A DNA stretch of 64,000 nucleotides, from NCBI RefSeq assembly GCF_045679555.1, contig NC_092100.1, positions 36,728,106 through 36,792,105 of the forward strand. Direction: 5' to 3'. Position numbers and translations under genes: made by a program. The DNA is from Salvelinus alpinus. Lineage: Eukaryota > Chordata > Actinopteri > Salmoniformes > Salmonidae. Shown here piece after piece: positions 21,788 through 33,256 of this stretch; the stretch's first letter is position 1; each line of letters begins with the position of its first letter. The notes below the pieces were generated by a model. The model worked only from the letters and a program-made list of their open reading frames with translations. It searched no databases and was not told the origin of the DNA.

Positions 21788-24700
21788 GTACCCTCCTCCC
21801 GACGCACGGCTCCCGCAGCGCGCCGACCCCGGCCTCGAGGACGACCCGGAGGGCGAGGAGCAGGGCGATCCGGATGGAGGCGGTGAAAATCCTTCAAGAG
21901 GGACGGATCCAAAATGCCCCCCACCGGTACCCAGCATCTCTCCTCCGGACCGTACCCCTCCCAGTCCACGAGGTACTGCAGGCCCCTCACCCGGCGTCTT
22001 GAGTCCAGAATGGCTCGTATCCTATACGCCGGGGACCCCTCGATGTCGAGAGGGGGAGGAGGGACCTCCGGTACCTCACCTTCCTGCAGGGGACCAGCTA
22101 CCACCGGCCTGAGGAGAGACACATGAAACGAGGGGTTAATACGATAGTAAGAGGGAAGTTGTAACCTATAACACACCTCGTTTATCCTCCTCAGGACTTT
22201 AAATGGCCCCACACACTGCGGCCCCAGCTTCCGGCAGGGCAGGCGGAGGGGCAGGTTTCGGGCCGAGAGCCAGACCCTGTCCCCTGGTGCGAACACAGGG
22301 GCCTCACTGCGGTGGCGGTCAGCGCTCCTCTTCTGCTGTTCACTGGCCTGCCTGAGAGAGTCCTGGACCGCTCGCCAGGTCTCTCTAGAGCGCTGTACCC
22401 ACTCCTCCACCGCAGGAGCGTCGGTCTGGCTCTGATGCCACGGAGCCAGGACCGGCTGGTACCCCAGTACACATTCGAAGGGCGACATGTTCGTTGATGA
22501 GTGGCGGAGTGAGTTCTGAGCCAACTCCGCCCACGGGACGTACCTCGCCCATTCTCCTGGCCGGTCCTGGCAATACGACCTCAGAAACCTACCCACTTCA
22601 TGGTTCACTCTTTCCACCTGCCCATTACTTTCGGGGTGATACCCAGAAGTGAGGCTGACCGAGACCCCCAGACGCTCCATAAACGACCTCCATACCCGGG
22701 ACGTGAACTGGGGACCTCAATCAGATACGATGTCCTCCGGCACCCCGTAATGCCGGAAGACGTGGGTAAATAGTGGTCGGAGTCCATCCACAGTCTGTAG
22801 GGCCGTAGGGAGACCAGGCAATGGGAGGAGACGACAGGACTTAGAGAACCGATCCACAACGACCAGAATGGTAGTGTTCCCCTGAGATGGAGGAAGATCA
22901 GTAAAAAAATCTACCGAGAGATGAGACCATGGCCGTTGTGGAACCGGAAGGGGTTGTAACTTCCCTCTCGGTAGGTGCCTAGGAGCCTTACTCTGAGCGC
23001 ATACCGAGCAGGAGGAGACATAGAGTCTCACGTCCTTAGCCAAGGTGGGCCACCAGTATTTCCCTCTAAGACCCCGCACTGTCCTCTCCATCCCCGGATG
23101 ACCCGAAGAAGGTAGTGTGTGAGCCCACCGAATCAATCGATCACGGACACCAAGCGGTACGTACCTAAGGCCAGTCGGACACTGGGACGGCACAGGTTCT
23201 ACCCTCAACGCCCGCTCGATGTCCGCGTCCACCTCCCATACCACCGGGGCCACCAGACAAGAGACGGGAAGGATGGGAGTCGGATCGATGGGCCGGTCAT
23301 CCGTGTCATAGAGACGAGACAGCGCATCGGCCTTAGTGTTGAGGGAACCTGGTCGGTAAGAGATCGTGAATCTAAAACGAGTAAAGAACATGGCCCACCT
23401 CGCCTGACGCGGATTCAGTCTCCTCGCCTCTCGGATATACTCCAGATTGCGGTGGTCAGTCCAGATGAGAAAAGGGTACTTAGCCCCCTCAAGCCAGTGT
23501 CTCCACACCTTCAGGGCTTTTACCATAGCTAGTAGCTCCCTGTCCCCCACATCATAGTTCCGCTCCGCCGGACCCAGCTTCTTAGAAAAGAAAGCACAGG
23601 GACGGAGCTTCGGTGGCGTGCCCGAGCGCTGTGATAGCACGGCTCCAACACCAGCCTCGGACGCATCCACCTCCACTATGAACGCTAATGAAGGGTCCGG
23701 ATGCGCCAACACGGGAGCCTCAGTAAACCGTGCCTTCAACTGGTTGAAAGCTCCCTCTGCCTCGGCCGACCACTGTAGACGCACCGGCCCTCCCTTTAGC
23801 AGTGAGGTAATGGGTGCCGCCACTTGGCCAAAACCCCGGATAAACCTCCGGTAGTAATTGGCAAACCCTAAAAACCGCTGCACCTCCTTTACCGTGGTCG
23901 GAGTCGGCCAATTACGCACGGCGTTAACGCGGTCACTCTCCATCACCACCCCTGAGGTGGAAATGCGATAACCCAGGAAGGAAACGGCTTGTTTGGAGAA
24001 CTCACATTTCTCAGCCTTGACTTATAGGTCATGCTCCAGCAGCCGCCCAAGGACCCTGCGCACCAGGGAGACATGCGCGGCGCGTGTGGCAGAATAGATC
24101 AAGATGTCATCAATATATACTACCACACCCTGCCCGTGCAGGTCCCTGAGAATCTCATCTACAAAGGATTGGAAGACGGCTGGAGCATTCTTCAACCCAT
24201 ACGGCATGACGAGGTACTCATAGTGGCCTGATGTGGTACTAAACGCTGTTTTCCACTCGTCTCCTCCCCGAATACGCACCAGATTATACGCGCTCCTGAG
24301 GTCCAGTTTTGTGAAAAAACGTGCTCCGTGGAATGATTCCACCGCCGTAGCGATGAGAGGTAGCGGATAACTAAATCCCACTGTGATTGAATTTAGACCT
24401 CGATAATCAATGCACGGACGCAGACCTCCCTCCTTCTTTCTCACAAAAAAGAAACTCGAGGAGGCGGGTGACATGGAGGGCCGAATGAACCCCTGTCTCA
24501 GAGTTTCCGTGACATATGTCTCCATAGCCAACGTCTCCTCCTGTGACAATGGGTACACATGACTCCTGGGAAGTGCAGCGTTCTCCTGGAGGTTTATCAC
24601 GCAATCCCACCGTCGATGAGGTGGTAATTTGGTCGCTTTCTTCTTACTAAAAGCGATAGCCAAATCGGCATATTCTGGGGGAATGCGCACAGTGGAAACC

Positions 24701-26059
24701 TGGTCTGGACTCTCCACCGATGTGGCACCGATGGAAACTCCCACACACCTACCTGAACACTCCTCTGACCACCCCTGAAGAGCTCCCTGTCTCCAGGAAA
24801 TGAGGGGATTGTGAATGGCTAGCCAGGGAACCCCCAACACCACCGGAAACCCAGGTGAATCAATAAGGTAGAAACTAATCTGCTCCCTATGATCCCCCTG
24901 CGTTACCATGTCCAGCGGAATCGTGGCCTCCCTGATCAGCCCTGACCCTAACGGTCGGCTATCTAAGGAGTGCACAGGGAAAGGTGGGTCTATCTGCACC
25001 AACGGAATACCCAACTTACGGGCGAGTCCGCGATCCATAAAACTCCCAGCTGCGCCTGAGTCTACTAGCGCCTTATGCTGGAGAGAGGGGAAAAACGCAG
25101 GGGAAAAAATAACCAAAAACATGTGACCGACAGGAAGCTCTGGGTGAGTCTTGTGCCTACTCACCTGGGGTGACCGAGAAGTATTCCGCCTGCTATCTCT
25201 ACTCCCAGAGGCACTCCTCCAGCACCGGTCCGAAGTGTGTCCTCTTCGGCCACAATAGGTGCAAGAGAAGCCACCTCCTCCGGCCCCCCTAGATGCAGCC
25301 CCTCCCAACTCCATCGGAGTTGGAGCGGGAGGGCTGGGAGGTGGAACTGACAGGACCCCCTCTGAACGCCCGCGGGCAGCTAGCAGGTTGTCCAGTTGTA
25401 TAGACATGTCAATGAGCTCATCGAGGGAGAGTGTAGTGTCTCGACAAGCTAGCTCCCGACGGACGTCCTCCCGAAGGCTACATCGGTAATGGTCCATCAG
25501 GGCCCTGTCATTCCACCCCGCACCAGCAGCCAAGGTCCGGAACTCCAAGGCGAAGTCTTGCGCACTCCTCGTCTCCTGTCTGAGGTGGAACAGTCGCTCA
25601 CCCACCGCTCGGCCTTCCTGAGGGTGGTCAAATACGGCCCGAAAGCGGCGGGTGAACTCTGGGTAGTGGTCTCGAACCGAGTCTGGGCCGTTCCAGACCG
25701 CGTTAGCCCATTCCAGGGCTCTACCCGTCAGACAGGAGATGAGGAGGCTAACACTCTCCTCTCCAGAGGGAGTCGGATGAACGGTGGCCAAGTAGAGCTC
25801 CAACTGGAGCAAAAACCCCTGGCACCCAGCCACCGCTCAGACGCAATGCGCCTGAACCAGATGCCGACGTTGAAGGAGTAGGTTGCGACGTCTGTGAAGG
25901 AGCTGGTGTAGATGTCGGGATACCACTCCTCTCCCATCGCTCCATCCTCTCCATCATCATGTCCATCGCCGACCCAATCCGATGGAGAACGGCGGTGTGA
26001 TGAAGGACACGCTCCTCCATCGATGGAAGAGGGGTGGTTGCTGCTTCTGCTGACTCCAT
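21712..26059 (-). pseudogene. Gypsy gag-pol polyprotein, broken by a frameshift and two stops
   Basis: Gag starts at ATG 26057-26059; a frame change lies near 25835-25845. Then, in one frame: a capsid-like region, a CCHC zinc knuckle (C-T-Y-C...H...C, near 25262-25220), protease (V-D-S-G-A, near 25055), reverse transcriptase (K-L-D-L-R-S-A-Y, Y-I-D-D-I-L, near 24310 and 24110), RNase H (V-D-A-S-E, T-D-H-R-N, near 23670 and 23460), integrase zinc finger (H...H...C-S-V-C), S-V-D-F at about 22905 and S-N-G-Q-V-E-R at about 22620, and a chromodomain (Y-L-V-D-W-E-G-Y, near 22000). Stops: TAA 24022-24024 in RT and TGA 22717-22719 in integrase, the latter at a CpG-type site. The frame ends inside the 3' LTR. 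Both stops are in the same frame as the flanking ORFs. Confidence 0.93.
21788..21800 (-). promoter_or_regulatory. Polypurine tract of the Gypsy element
   Basis: GGGAGGAGGGTAC on the minus strand abuts the 3' LTR, where plus-strand DNA synthesis is primed in LTR elements. Confidence 0.75.
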
Positions 26060-26075
26060 GGTTGGTGCGGGCTTC

Positions 26076-26468
26076 TGTAACAGTTCCAATGGTGGACATG
26101 AAAGAGTCAGGTGCAGAGAGCAGGGTAATCTCAATCGAGTGGATTTATTATTTCACCCAGAAATAATCACATAAACGGCGACGCCACACAAACAACGGGC
26201 GCGTCAAAATACTGTCCAATAAAAGTAGGACTGAAATCCACTATACGAAACACCACCAACACAAACAGAAAAACAAGCCCGCACAAAAGTCGGCGGGCCA
26301 ACTGGGTTTAAATAACCCCCTACCCTAAACACAAAACAGGTGATACAAATTAGACAAACTCAAACGAAAACAGAAAAGGGGATCGGTGGCAGCTAGTAGA
26401 CCGGAGACGACGACCGCCGAGCGCCGCCCGAACGGGAAGAGGCACCATCCTCGGCGGGATTCGTAACA
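26076..26468 (-). repeat. 5' LTR of the Gypsy element, 393 bp
   Basis: Same ends and, by eye, same sequence as the 3' LTR; followed outside by CTCGA (26469-26473). On the minus strand the TATA-like box lies near 26311 and the AATAAA near 26147. Confidence 0.95.
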
Positions 26469-26770
26469 CTCGAGGTCAGGGGCAGACAGAGTGGTCAGGC
26501 AGGCGGGCTCAGAGTCAGGACAGGCAAGGGTCAAAACCAGGAGGGTAAGAAAAGAGAGAACTATCTAAGAGCTATGCCCCTAATAAGCCATGCCTCCTGA
26601 AAATAATTTATTACATTTAAAAAAAGACCCAGCTGCTTGGTCAACCCGGAATGAAAGTGAAATAAAACCCAACTGATGGTTAAATGAACCCATGTTTGGG
26701 TAATCCGAACAACCCAACATTTTAGGTTATAAACAAAACCGGTCACATTATGCTGGCTTGCTTAGTTATG
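26469..26770. repeat. Right part of the split LTR-like repeat, then TGGGTT-rich repeat
   Basis: 26474-26560 continues the host repeat of 21230-21394. 26590-26740 is rich in AACCCA motifs. No coding signal. Confidence 0.5.
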
Positions 26771-27418
26771 TTAAATTTCTATTGAAATCCAGCCAGAGTA
26801 GGGGTATTCAAACGTCTGAGTTTTTTAATTGTCTGCAACCGGCATTAAGAATGACAGCCAGGGTTGGGAAGACTGAAATATGAGACTATCTAATGCATCT
26901 ATACTGGAACAACCATTTCAGTAATGTGTGCAATAAATCCAAGTAACATCTTGGATTATTTTAGAAAATGTACAGTCTGTCATTTATATTTGAGAAGCAT
27001 AACATTAATGAATAAATCAATGTACATGCAAAAACATAGATATTGAACAATTCTTAAAATCAATCTGCAATAGAATATGATATATGATATGATAATGATA
27101 GGTGTAGTTTTGGTTCAGCTCTGATTATTAACAGCAACATTGGTGTTATTTTAAACTATGTGAGTGTAGGCCCTCAAAATAAAGCTTCATGAAATATTTA
27201 TTGTATATAATAAAATATTAAAGGTCCTGAACAGTCATTCTGATTCCCATGTAAAGTAGCCTTTTGAGTGACTAAAACATGGGTTCCCAATTTCTTCTGG
27301 CCCAAGACCCCATTTTGATATCTGATATCTGTTATTAACAGCCAATGTTTATTCATTTTTTATTTGGGCTATGGCAGTCAAACCTTTCAAACAGTATTTC
27401 TGATTGTCTTCTCGACTT
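26771..27418. repeat. Diverged repeat (inverted partner at 11320-11570) and AT-rich DNA
   Basis: 26776-27010 matches the earlier segment in inverse order. 27280-27310 has GGGTTCCCAA-type sequence seen also near 33300. No gene. Confidence 0.5.
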
Positions 27419-27798
27419 ACATGACCAAAAGTATGTGAACACCTTCTCGTTGAACATCTCATTCCAAAATCATGGGCATTAATATGAAGTTGGTCGCCCC
27501 TTTATTGCTATAACAGCCTCCACTCTTCTGGGAAAACTTTCCACAGGATTTTGGAACATTGCTGCTGGGCCCTCTTACATTCTGCCACAAGAGCATTAGT
27601 GAGGTTGGGCACTGATGTTGGGCGATTAGGCCTGGCTCGCAGTCAGCGTTCAAATTCATCCCTAAGGCGTTCGATGGGGCTGAGGTCAGGGTTCTGTGTA
27701 GGCCAGTCAAGATCTTCCACACCGATCTTGACAAATAATTTCTCTACGGACCTCGCTTTGTGCATGGGAGCATTGTCATGCTAAAACCGGAAGGGTCC
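27419..27798 (-). mobile_element. Tc1 fragment (third family), 3' end
   Basis: Starts ACATGACCAAAAGTATGTG. Minus-strand translation gives the C-terminal transposase (D-W-P-T-Q-N-P-D-L-S-P-I-E-R-L-type block near 27690-27705) with several breaks. It is cut by the next Tc1 at about 27808. Confidence 0.8.
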
Positions 27799-27809
27799 TT
27801 TTGTATATA

Positions 27810-29389
27810 CAGTGGGGCAAAAAAGTATTTAGTCAGCCACCAATTGTGCAAGTTCTCCCCCTTAAAAAGATGAGAGAGGCCTGTAATTTTCATCATAGGT
27901 ACAATTCAACTATGAGAAAAAAAAATCCAGAAAATCACATTGTAGGATTTTTAATGAATTTATTTTCAAATTATGGTGGAAAATAAGTATTTGGTCAATA
28001 ACAAAAGTTTATCTCAATACTTTGATATATACCCTTTGTTGGCAATGACAGAGGTCAAACGTTTGCTGTAAGTTTTTCTGTAAGGTTTTCACACACTGTT
28101 GCTGGTATTTTGGCCCATTCCTCCTGCAGATCTCCTCTAGAGCAGTGATGTTTTGGGGCTGTTACTGGGCAACACAGACTTTCAACTCCCTCCAAAGATT
28201 TTCTATGGGGTTGAGATCTGGAGACTGGCTAGGCCACTCCAGGACCTTGAAATGCTTCTTACGAAGCCACTCCTTCGTTGCCCGGGCGGTGTGTTTGGGA
28301 TCATTGTCATGCTGAAAGACCCAGCCACGTTTCATCTTCAATGCCTTCAATTCATCTTCAATCTCACGATACATGGCCCCATTCATTCTTTCCTTTACAC
28401 GGATCAGTCGTCCTGGTCCCTTTGCAGAAAAACTGCCCCATAGCATGATGTTTCCACCCCCATGCTTCACAGTAGGTATGGTGTTCTTTGGATGCAACTC
28501 AGCATTCTTTGTCCTCCAAACACGACGAGTTGAGTTTTTACCAAAAAGTTCTATTTTGGTTTCATCTGACCATATGACATTCTCCCAATCTTCTTCTGGA
28601 TCATCCAAATGCTCTCTAGCAAACTTCAGACGGGCCTGGACATGTACTGGCTTAAGCAGGGGGACACGTCTGGCACTGCAGGATTTGAGTCCCTGGTGGC
28701 GTAGTGTGTTACTGATGGTAGGCTTTGTTACTTTGTTCCCAGCTCTCTGCAGGTCATTCACTAGGTCCCCCCGTGTGGTTCTAGGATTTTTGCTCACCGT
28801 TCTTGTGATCATTTTGACCCCACGGGGTGAGATCTTGCGTGGAGCCCCAGATCGAGGGAGATTATCAGTGGTCTTGTATGTCTTCCATTTCCTAATAATT
28901 GCTCCCACAGTTGATTTCTTCAAACCAAGCTGCTTACCTATTGCAGATTCAGTCTTCCCAGCCTGGTGCAGGTCTACAATTTTGTTTCTGGTGTCCTTTG
29001 ACAGCTCTTTGGTCTTGGCCATAGTGGAGTTTGGAGTGTGACTGTTTGAGGTTGTGGACAGGTGTCTTTTATACTGATAACAAGTTCAAACAGGTGCCAT
29101 TAATACAGGTAACAAGTGGAGGACAGAGGAGCCTCTTAAAGAAGAAGTTACAGGTCTGTGAGAGCCAGAAATCTTGCTTGTTTTGTAGGTGACCAAATAC
29201 TTATTTTCCACCATAATTTGCAAATAAATTCATTAAAAATCCTACAATGTGATTTTCTGGATTTTTTTCTCTCATTTTGTCTGTCATAGTTGAAGTGTAC
29301 CTATGATGAAAATTACAGGCCTCTCTCATCTTTTTAAGTGGGAGAACTTGCACAATTGGTGGCTGACTAAATACTTTTTTGCCCCACTG
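27810..29389 (-). mobile_element. Complete Tc1/mariner element, nearly intact
   Basis: 1,580 bp with TA on both sides and long inverted repeats (CAGTGGGGCAAAAAAG at 27810; inverted copy ending at 29389) of about 190-200 bp. The 5' side drives transposase from ATG 29020-29022. The inverted-repeat copies differ slightly (about 27910 and 29275-29290). Confidence 0.95.
28162..29022 (-). CDS. Tc1-like DDE transposase, C-terminus truncated by a stop
   Basis: The 286-codon frame starts M-A-K-T-K. Two helix-turn-helix parts (about 1-50 and 65-115) are joined by the P-R-S-G-A-P-R-K hook. The catalytic triad is complete: D153 (W-S-D-E-T), D239 (Q-H-D-N-D-P-K-H-T) and E274 (P-I-E-N-L-W), giving DD34E spacing. 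The glycine-rich K-H-G-G-G block is at 186-190. A TAA at 28162-28164 ends the frame where family members usually continue about 50 more residues. Matching sequence follows downstream in broken frames to about 28020. It cuts and pastes at TA; without its C-terminal helices it is probably inactive. Confidence 0.9.
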   Translation of the reverse strand: MAKTKELSKDTRNKIVDLHQAGKTESAIGKQLGLKKSTVGAIIRKWKTYKTTDNLPRSGAPRKISPRGVKMITRTVSKNPRTTRGDLVNDLQRAGNKVTKPTISNTLRHQGLKSCSARRVPLLKPVHVQARLKFAREHLDDPEEDWENVIWSDETKIELFGKNSTRRVWRTKNAELHPKNTIPTVKHGGGNIMLWGSFSAKGPGRLIRVKERMNGAMYREIEDELKALKMKRGWVFQHDNDPKHTARATKEWLRKKHFKVLEWPSQSPDLNPIENLWRELKVCVAQ

Positions 29390-29414
29390 TATAGTGTACT
29401 TTTTTAAATCAGAA

Positions 29415-29866
29415 TTGTTTTGTTTTTTTACCCCCTTATTCACCCCAATTTCGTGATATCCAATTGCGATCCAATTACAATCTTGTCTCATCGCTGCAAC
29501 TCCCCAACGGGCTCAGGAGAGTCGAAGTTCAAGTCATGCGTCCTCCGAAACTGCGCTTCTTAACACCCGCCCGCTTAACCTGGAAGCGAGCTGCACCAAT
29601 GTGTCGTTGGAAACACTGTTTAACTGACGACCAGCGTCAGCCTGCAGGTGCCCGGCCCACCACAAGGAGACGCTAGATTGCGATGAGCCAAGTACACCCA
29701 ACCAAACTCTCCCCTAACCCGGATGACGCTGGGCCAATTGTGCATCGCCCTATGGGACTTCCAGTCATGGCCGGTTGTGTCACAGCCTGGGATCGAACCC
29801 AGGTCTTTAGTGGCGCCTCAAGCACTGTGATGCAGTGCCTTAAACCGCTGCACAACTCAGGAGGCC
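29415..29866 (-). repeat. tRNA-derived SINE, long-body type
   Basis: Read on the minus strand from 29866: a tRNA-like head with degenerate A box (AGTTGTGCAGCGG) and intact B box (GGTTCGATCCC, 29789-29799), a long body, and a tail ending in AAAAAAC near 29430. Recognised as a salmonid/teleost tRNA SINE. The frames inside are not genes. Confidence 0.85.
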
Positions 29867-30655
29867 CTATATGGTGTACTTTTAATGTGGGGCTATGACA
29901 GTCAATTGCAAATTAGTCTGACATAATGCATCTTATCTAACCACTATTAATGAGATGGGTGTGCTTGATGCATATCGCGTCAAAGCTTCTCAAACCTCAT
30001 CGCTGCTGTCACATCCAACATGGATCAATATTTGGTTTAATGCCACATTCAAAACAAATGGAAAGTCAGAAAAATACAAGGTCAAATCATGACGTCAGTG
30101 ATCTTCAGGTCGGAATGTCGGAGCTCTAGAAAGAGGCTCGGGTTCCCGAGTTGGAATTCCGAGTTGGATGACCGTTCAAAATGATTTTTCCCAGTCGGAG
30201 CAAATTTTTTACAGAGTTCCTAGTTGTTTTGAATGCACTGAAGTCGGAAGTTGTAGATTTCCGAGTTCCCAGTTATTTTGAATGCGGCATTAATGCTCAG
30301 AGGGAGACGGGAGGGTATTCCCTTTGAGTCAGGAACCAAAACTCCTCCATAGTAACCCGTGAATGTGTTGTCTGCCGCATTTGGGCACAACACAGCTGGA
30401 TCAGCTGTTTGATTTCACTTCCCGGCATGTCAACTGAGCCAGGAACACAGTCAAACCGATGGGAAAGCAGGTCCCAAAATGCTCTTCCAAGCATTGGAGG
30501 TGAGCAGTCATCACTCGTGTGGGACACTTACTGATGCTGTTTTCTATTATTTTATTTTCATTACAAAGAAAGTCAACCAAGTCTGTTTTTTACAACCATT
30601 GTGAATGACAACAGTTCCTTTCTCAATGCGAAAAATCTTTCCAACACTCCCCCTC
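29867..30655. repeat. Dispersed repeat, copy also at 56745-56905
   Basis: 30075-30290 shares with 56745-56905, same orientation: AAATCATG...GTCA, GATTTTCAGGTC-like, GAGTTGGATGACCGTTCAAAA, AGTTTCCAGTTG-like and GAACGCACTGAAGTC-like. 30290-30650 shows nothing recognisable. Confidence 0.65.
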
Positions 30656-30659
30656 AATA

Positions 30660-31109
30660 ACCACCAAGCCTCAGTGTGAAACAGAACAATTTTTCTCTCA
30701 CACATCTCTGGAGAAACCTGAAAATAGCTGTGCAGCGAGGCTCCCCATCTAATCTGACAGAGCTTGAGAGGATCTGCAGAGAAGAATTGGAGAAACTCCC
30801 CAAATACAGGTGTGACAAGCTTCTAGTGTCATACCCAAGAATAATTGAGGCGGTAATTGCTGCCAACGGTGCTTCAACAAAGTATTGAGTAAAGGGTCTG
30901 AATACTTATGTAAATGTGATATTTCTGTTTCGTTTTTTTTATATACATTTCCAAAGAAAAGCTTTAAAACGGTTTTTGCTTTGTCATTATGGGGTATTGT
31001 GTGTAGATTGATGAGGGGGGGGGGAATATTTAATCAACTTTAGAATAAGGCTGTAACGTTACAAAATGTGGAAAATGTCAAGGGGTCTGAATACTTTCCT
31101 TATGCATTG
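30660..31109 (+). mobile_element. Tc1 3' end fragment
   Basis: Frame 30676-30888 reads as the last 55-60 residues of a Tc1 transposase (L-W-R-N-L-K-I-A-V, then V-I-A-A-N-G-A-S-T-K-Y and stop), followed by the 3' terminal repeat ending GCATTG just before TA (31110-31111). It has a G run at 31015-31023. Confidence 0.88.
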
Positions 31110-31435
31110 TATTTGCGATCGACCGGCTCGATTCGGTCTTATGTTGCAAAATTTGAAATTGTGTTTTTTACATTGGATAAAAGTAGAGACTCAGAGCTAG
31201 AAAATGTTATATCATACACTATAGTTGAGGAACAATGGGAAAGTAATTCTGCTTTGAAAGTTAATAAACTTGTAACATTTGAGAAATGTACCCTTGAATT
31301 TTTTAGTACCTACTGGAGAGCTCTTCTTTGTCTACACCCATTCAACATCGTTCACACCCTCTTAAGCTTTAGCCCTACCCAGCTTCACATTTGAAGCCAT
31401 GTACTAAACAATCAAATATTTAAAGACTATAGGTG
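31110..31435. repeat. Dispersed repeat with a chance 108-codon frame
   Basis: CGACCGGCTCGATTCGGTC onward matches a repeat I associate with salmonids. The frame 31068-31394 spans Tc1 end and repeat, so it is not a gene. Confidence 0.5.
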
Positions 31436-31439
31436 AGTT

Positions 31440-32900
31440 TATACAATGGGTGTGTTCATAAATTCAATCTGGTGTGCCAGAGTGTGCTCAGAGTGCGCTC
31501 TGGGCATTCATAAACTCAGAGCGTTGTCAGATTGTCAGTTCGGAAATTCAGAGCACTTTGCACTCTGAGCGTTCAGAGCCCACACTGGACCCTCTGGCTG
31601 AGGAGTAGGGTTGATCCGTATGTTCTGAGCTAACAACAGCAGTCAAGCACCCAAGCTAACTGGCTAACATTGGCTAGCTTGCTAGCTACTTCCAGACACA
31701 AATGAGGGAACAGCTCACTGAACATTTTACTTGCCCTAGCAGAGCTGGTTAAACTGTTTTTATGTTATCCAGAGCGTTGGTGACTGCAACTGTGCTGCTG
31801 GCAACAATTTAATTATGCTTTATTGCCTACGTTTACTGACATCGGCCATATTGAACGGGTGTTGAGATTTTATAAATGTGTCAGTTATTCTGCGCTCTGG
31901 CACACTCAGATGAGTGCTCTGAAATTGGAGTAGATAGCCAGTGCGAATTTACCAGCTACGTCTCTCTACAGTTGTCACAGGGACATCATGAACATTCTAT
32001 TGAAATGGTTACTTCTTTTGTTTAGACATTTTATTTTATTTAAACATTTTATTTCACCTTTATTTAACCAGGTAAGCTAGTTGAGAACAAGTTCTCATTT
32101 ACAACTGCGACCTGGCAGTTGACTAGCTAGCTAGCTAAACTATTAACCATAATCCCAACTCAAAATGTTACTACACTGCATGAATCTGCAGGTAGCTAAC
32201 CAATCAGGTGCAATGTTAACTACTTAGCTAACATTATGCTATAACTAACAATGCAAATGGCTTTGAGATATGAATAATAATTCTACACAGATCATACATG
32301 TAACGTTAGCTAGCGAGCCAGCCAGATAACGTTAGCTAGCTAGCTAACAGTATGCCTTTCTGACAAAATTAGAAATGCGTAATGTCTAAAAATGTAGCAA
32401 GCTAGACTATCTTACCCGTATACATAGATGGATGCTTCTACGTCTCTGTCACGGATGCCATGGTTGCCTTAGTTTGAAGATGTAACCCGGAGACAGGTGT
32501 TCTTTACAACAGCCTTTCTATGTGTTCTCTTTTAGGCTCGTTCTGCATTTTTGCAAACAAACGGCAGAATCTTTTCGATCTCCTTAGCTATTATACACCC
32601 TAATTCCACCGTGCATTCCATTGATTTCAAAACTCAGTCCTCCGGAAAGTGGGGAGCAACAACTGTGCAGTTATACTATATGATATTTTTTTTAAAGCTG
32701 TGTTAGAAAGGATTACATACACATACTGACCAGCTCATCTTATAGACAGAAGCGTGCTACATGGCAGACCAATCCATACTCATCTCTCGGTATGTCCAGC
32801 CCTCCCATTATCTCAACCAATCATGGCTAGCGGGAAGGTTCCTGGCTTTTTCTGTGACTAAACAAACTTGGCTCGTAATTTAACAGTTTTATTTGAATTT
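31440..32900 (+). repeat. Long dispersed repeat; inverted copy at 61150-61650
   Basis: 31445-31970 (GGGTGTGTTCATAAATTC, AGTGCGCTCTGG, GTAGGGTTGATCC, AGTCAAGCACCCAAGCTAAC, GCTGGCAACAATTTAATT, GCCATATTGAACGGGTGT, TATTCTGCG) is matched in inverse by 61150-61650. It continues through GTTAGCTAGC-rich DNA to about 32900. Confidence 0.75.
32033..32108 (-). repeat. LINE/SINE 3'-tail fragment
   Basis: TTTATTTAACCAGGTAAGC...GAGAACAAGTTCTCATTTACAACTGCGACCTGGC matches the 3' tail of the LINE at 37300-37360; nothing else of the LINE is present. Confidence 0.8.
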
Positions 32901-33054
32901 CCAGACGGCATACAAGTTTGTTATTAAGGCACATGAAAGTTCACATGTTCCCAAAGACATTTCTGCCAAGAAACTAATTTAAATTAAAAAAATTATGTTC
33001 AAATGTCTCTCCTGTTAAGTAGTAAATCGCGACATACTCCTAGTTTTCTGAAAT

Positions 33055-33256
33055 GTTTATTTTATTTAACTAGGCAAGTTAGTTAAGAACAAATTCTTAT
33101 TTTACAAAGACGGCCTACCCCGGACAAATTGTGCTCCATCTTATAAGACACCCGATCACGGCAGGTTGTAATACAATCCAGGATCGATCCAGGGACTGTA
33201 GTGATGCCTCTAGCACTGAGATGCAGTGCCTTAGACCGCTGTGCCACTCAGGAGCC
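33055..33256 (-). repeat. tRNA-derived SINE, SlmI-like, with LINE-type tail
   Basis: On the minus strand from 33256: GGCTCCTGAGTGGCACAGCGG (A-box region), a degenerate B box, a short body, and a tail TAAGAACAAATTCTTATTT at 33080-33105 of the same form as the LINE tail. Family assignment by recognition. Confidence 0.85.

Larger units (their letters stand above)
21395..26468 (-). mobile_element. Full-length Ty3/Gypsy LTR retrotransposon, chromovirus type
   Basis: 5,074 bp with two 393-bp LTRs that look identical, 5-bp target duplication CTCGA, a purine tract (GGGAGGAGGG) just before the 3' LTR, and gag-pol in one minus-strand frame. The integrase carries a C-terminal chromodomain, the mark of chromoviruses (Sushi-like in fish). 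The first ATG is only 16 nt inside the 5' LTR, leaving little room for a tRNA primer site; Sushi/Tf1-type relatives self-prime, so that is a possible reading. Identical LTRs indicate a recent insertion, yet the coding region has a frameshift and two stops, so this copy is not autonomous. Confidence 0.95.

Noticed and set aside
23119..23532. Plus-strand frames across 23119-25881
   Set aside because: Antisense to Gypsy pol; the minus frame has clear RT, RNase H and integrase motifs.
28373..29041. 222-codon plus-strand frame
   Set aside because: Antisense shadow of the Tc1 transposase on the minus strand.
29740..29866. tRNA gene
   Set aside because: A- and B-box-like motifs are SINE heads; the cloverleaf is not preserved. 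The same applies at 33150-33256 and 47231-47330.
31068..31394. 108-codon ORF as a gene
   Set aside because: Begins within a Tc1 terminal repeat and continues in a dispersed repeat.
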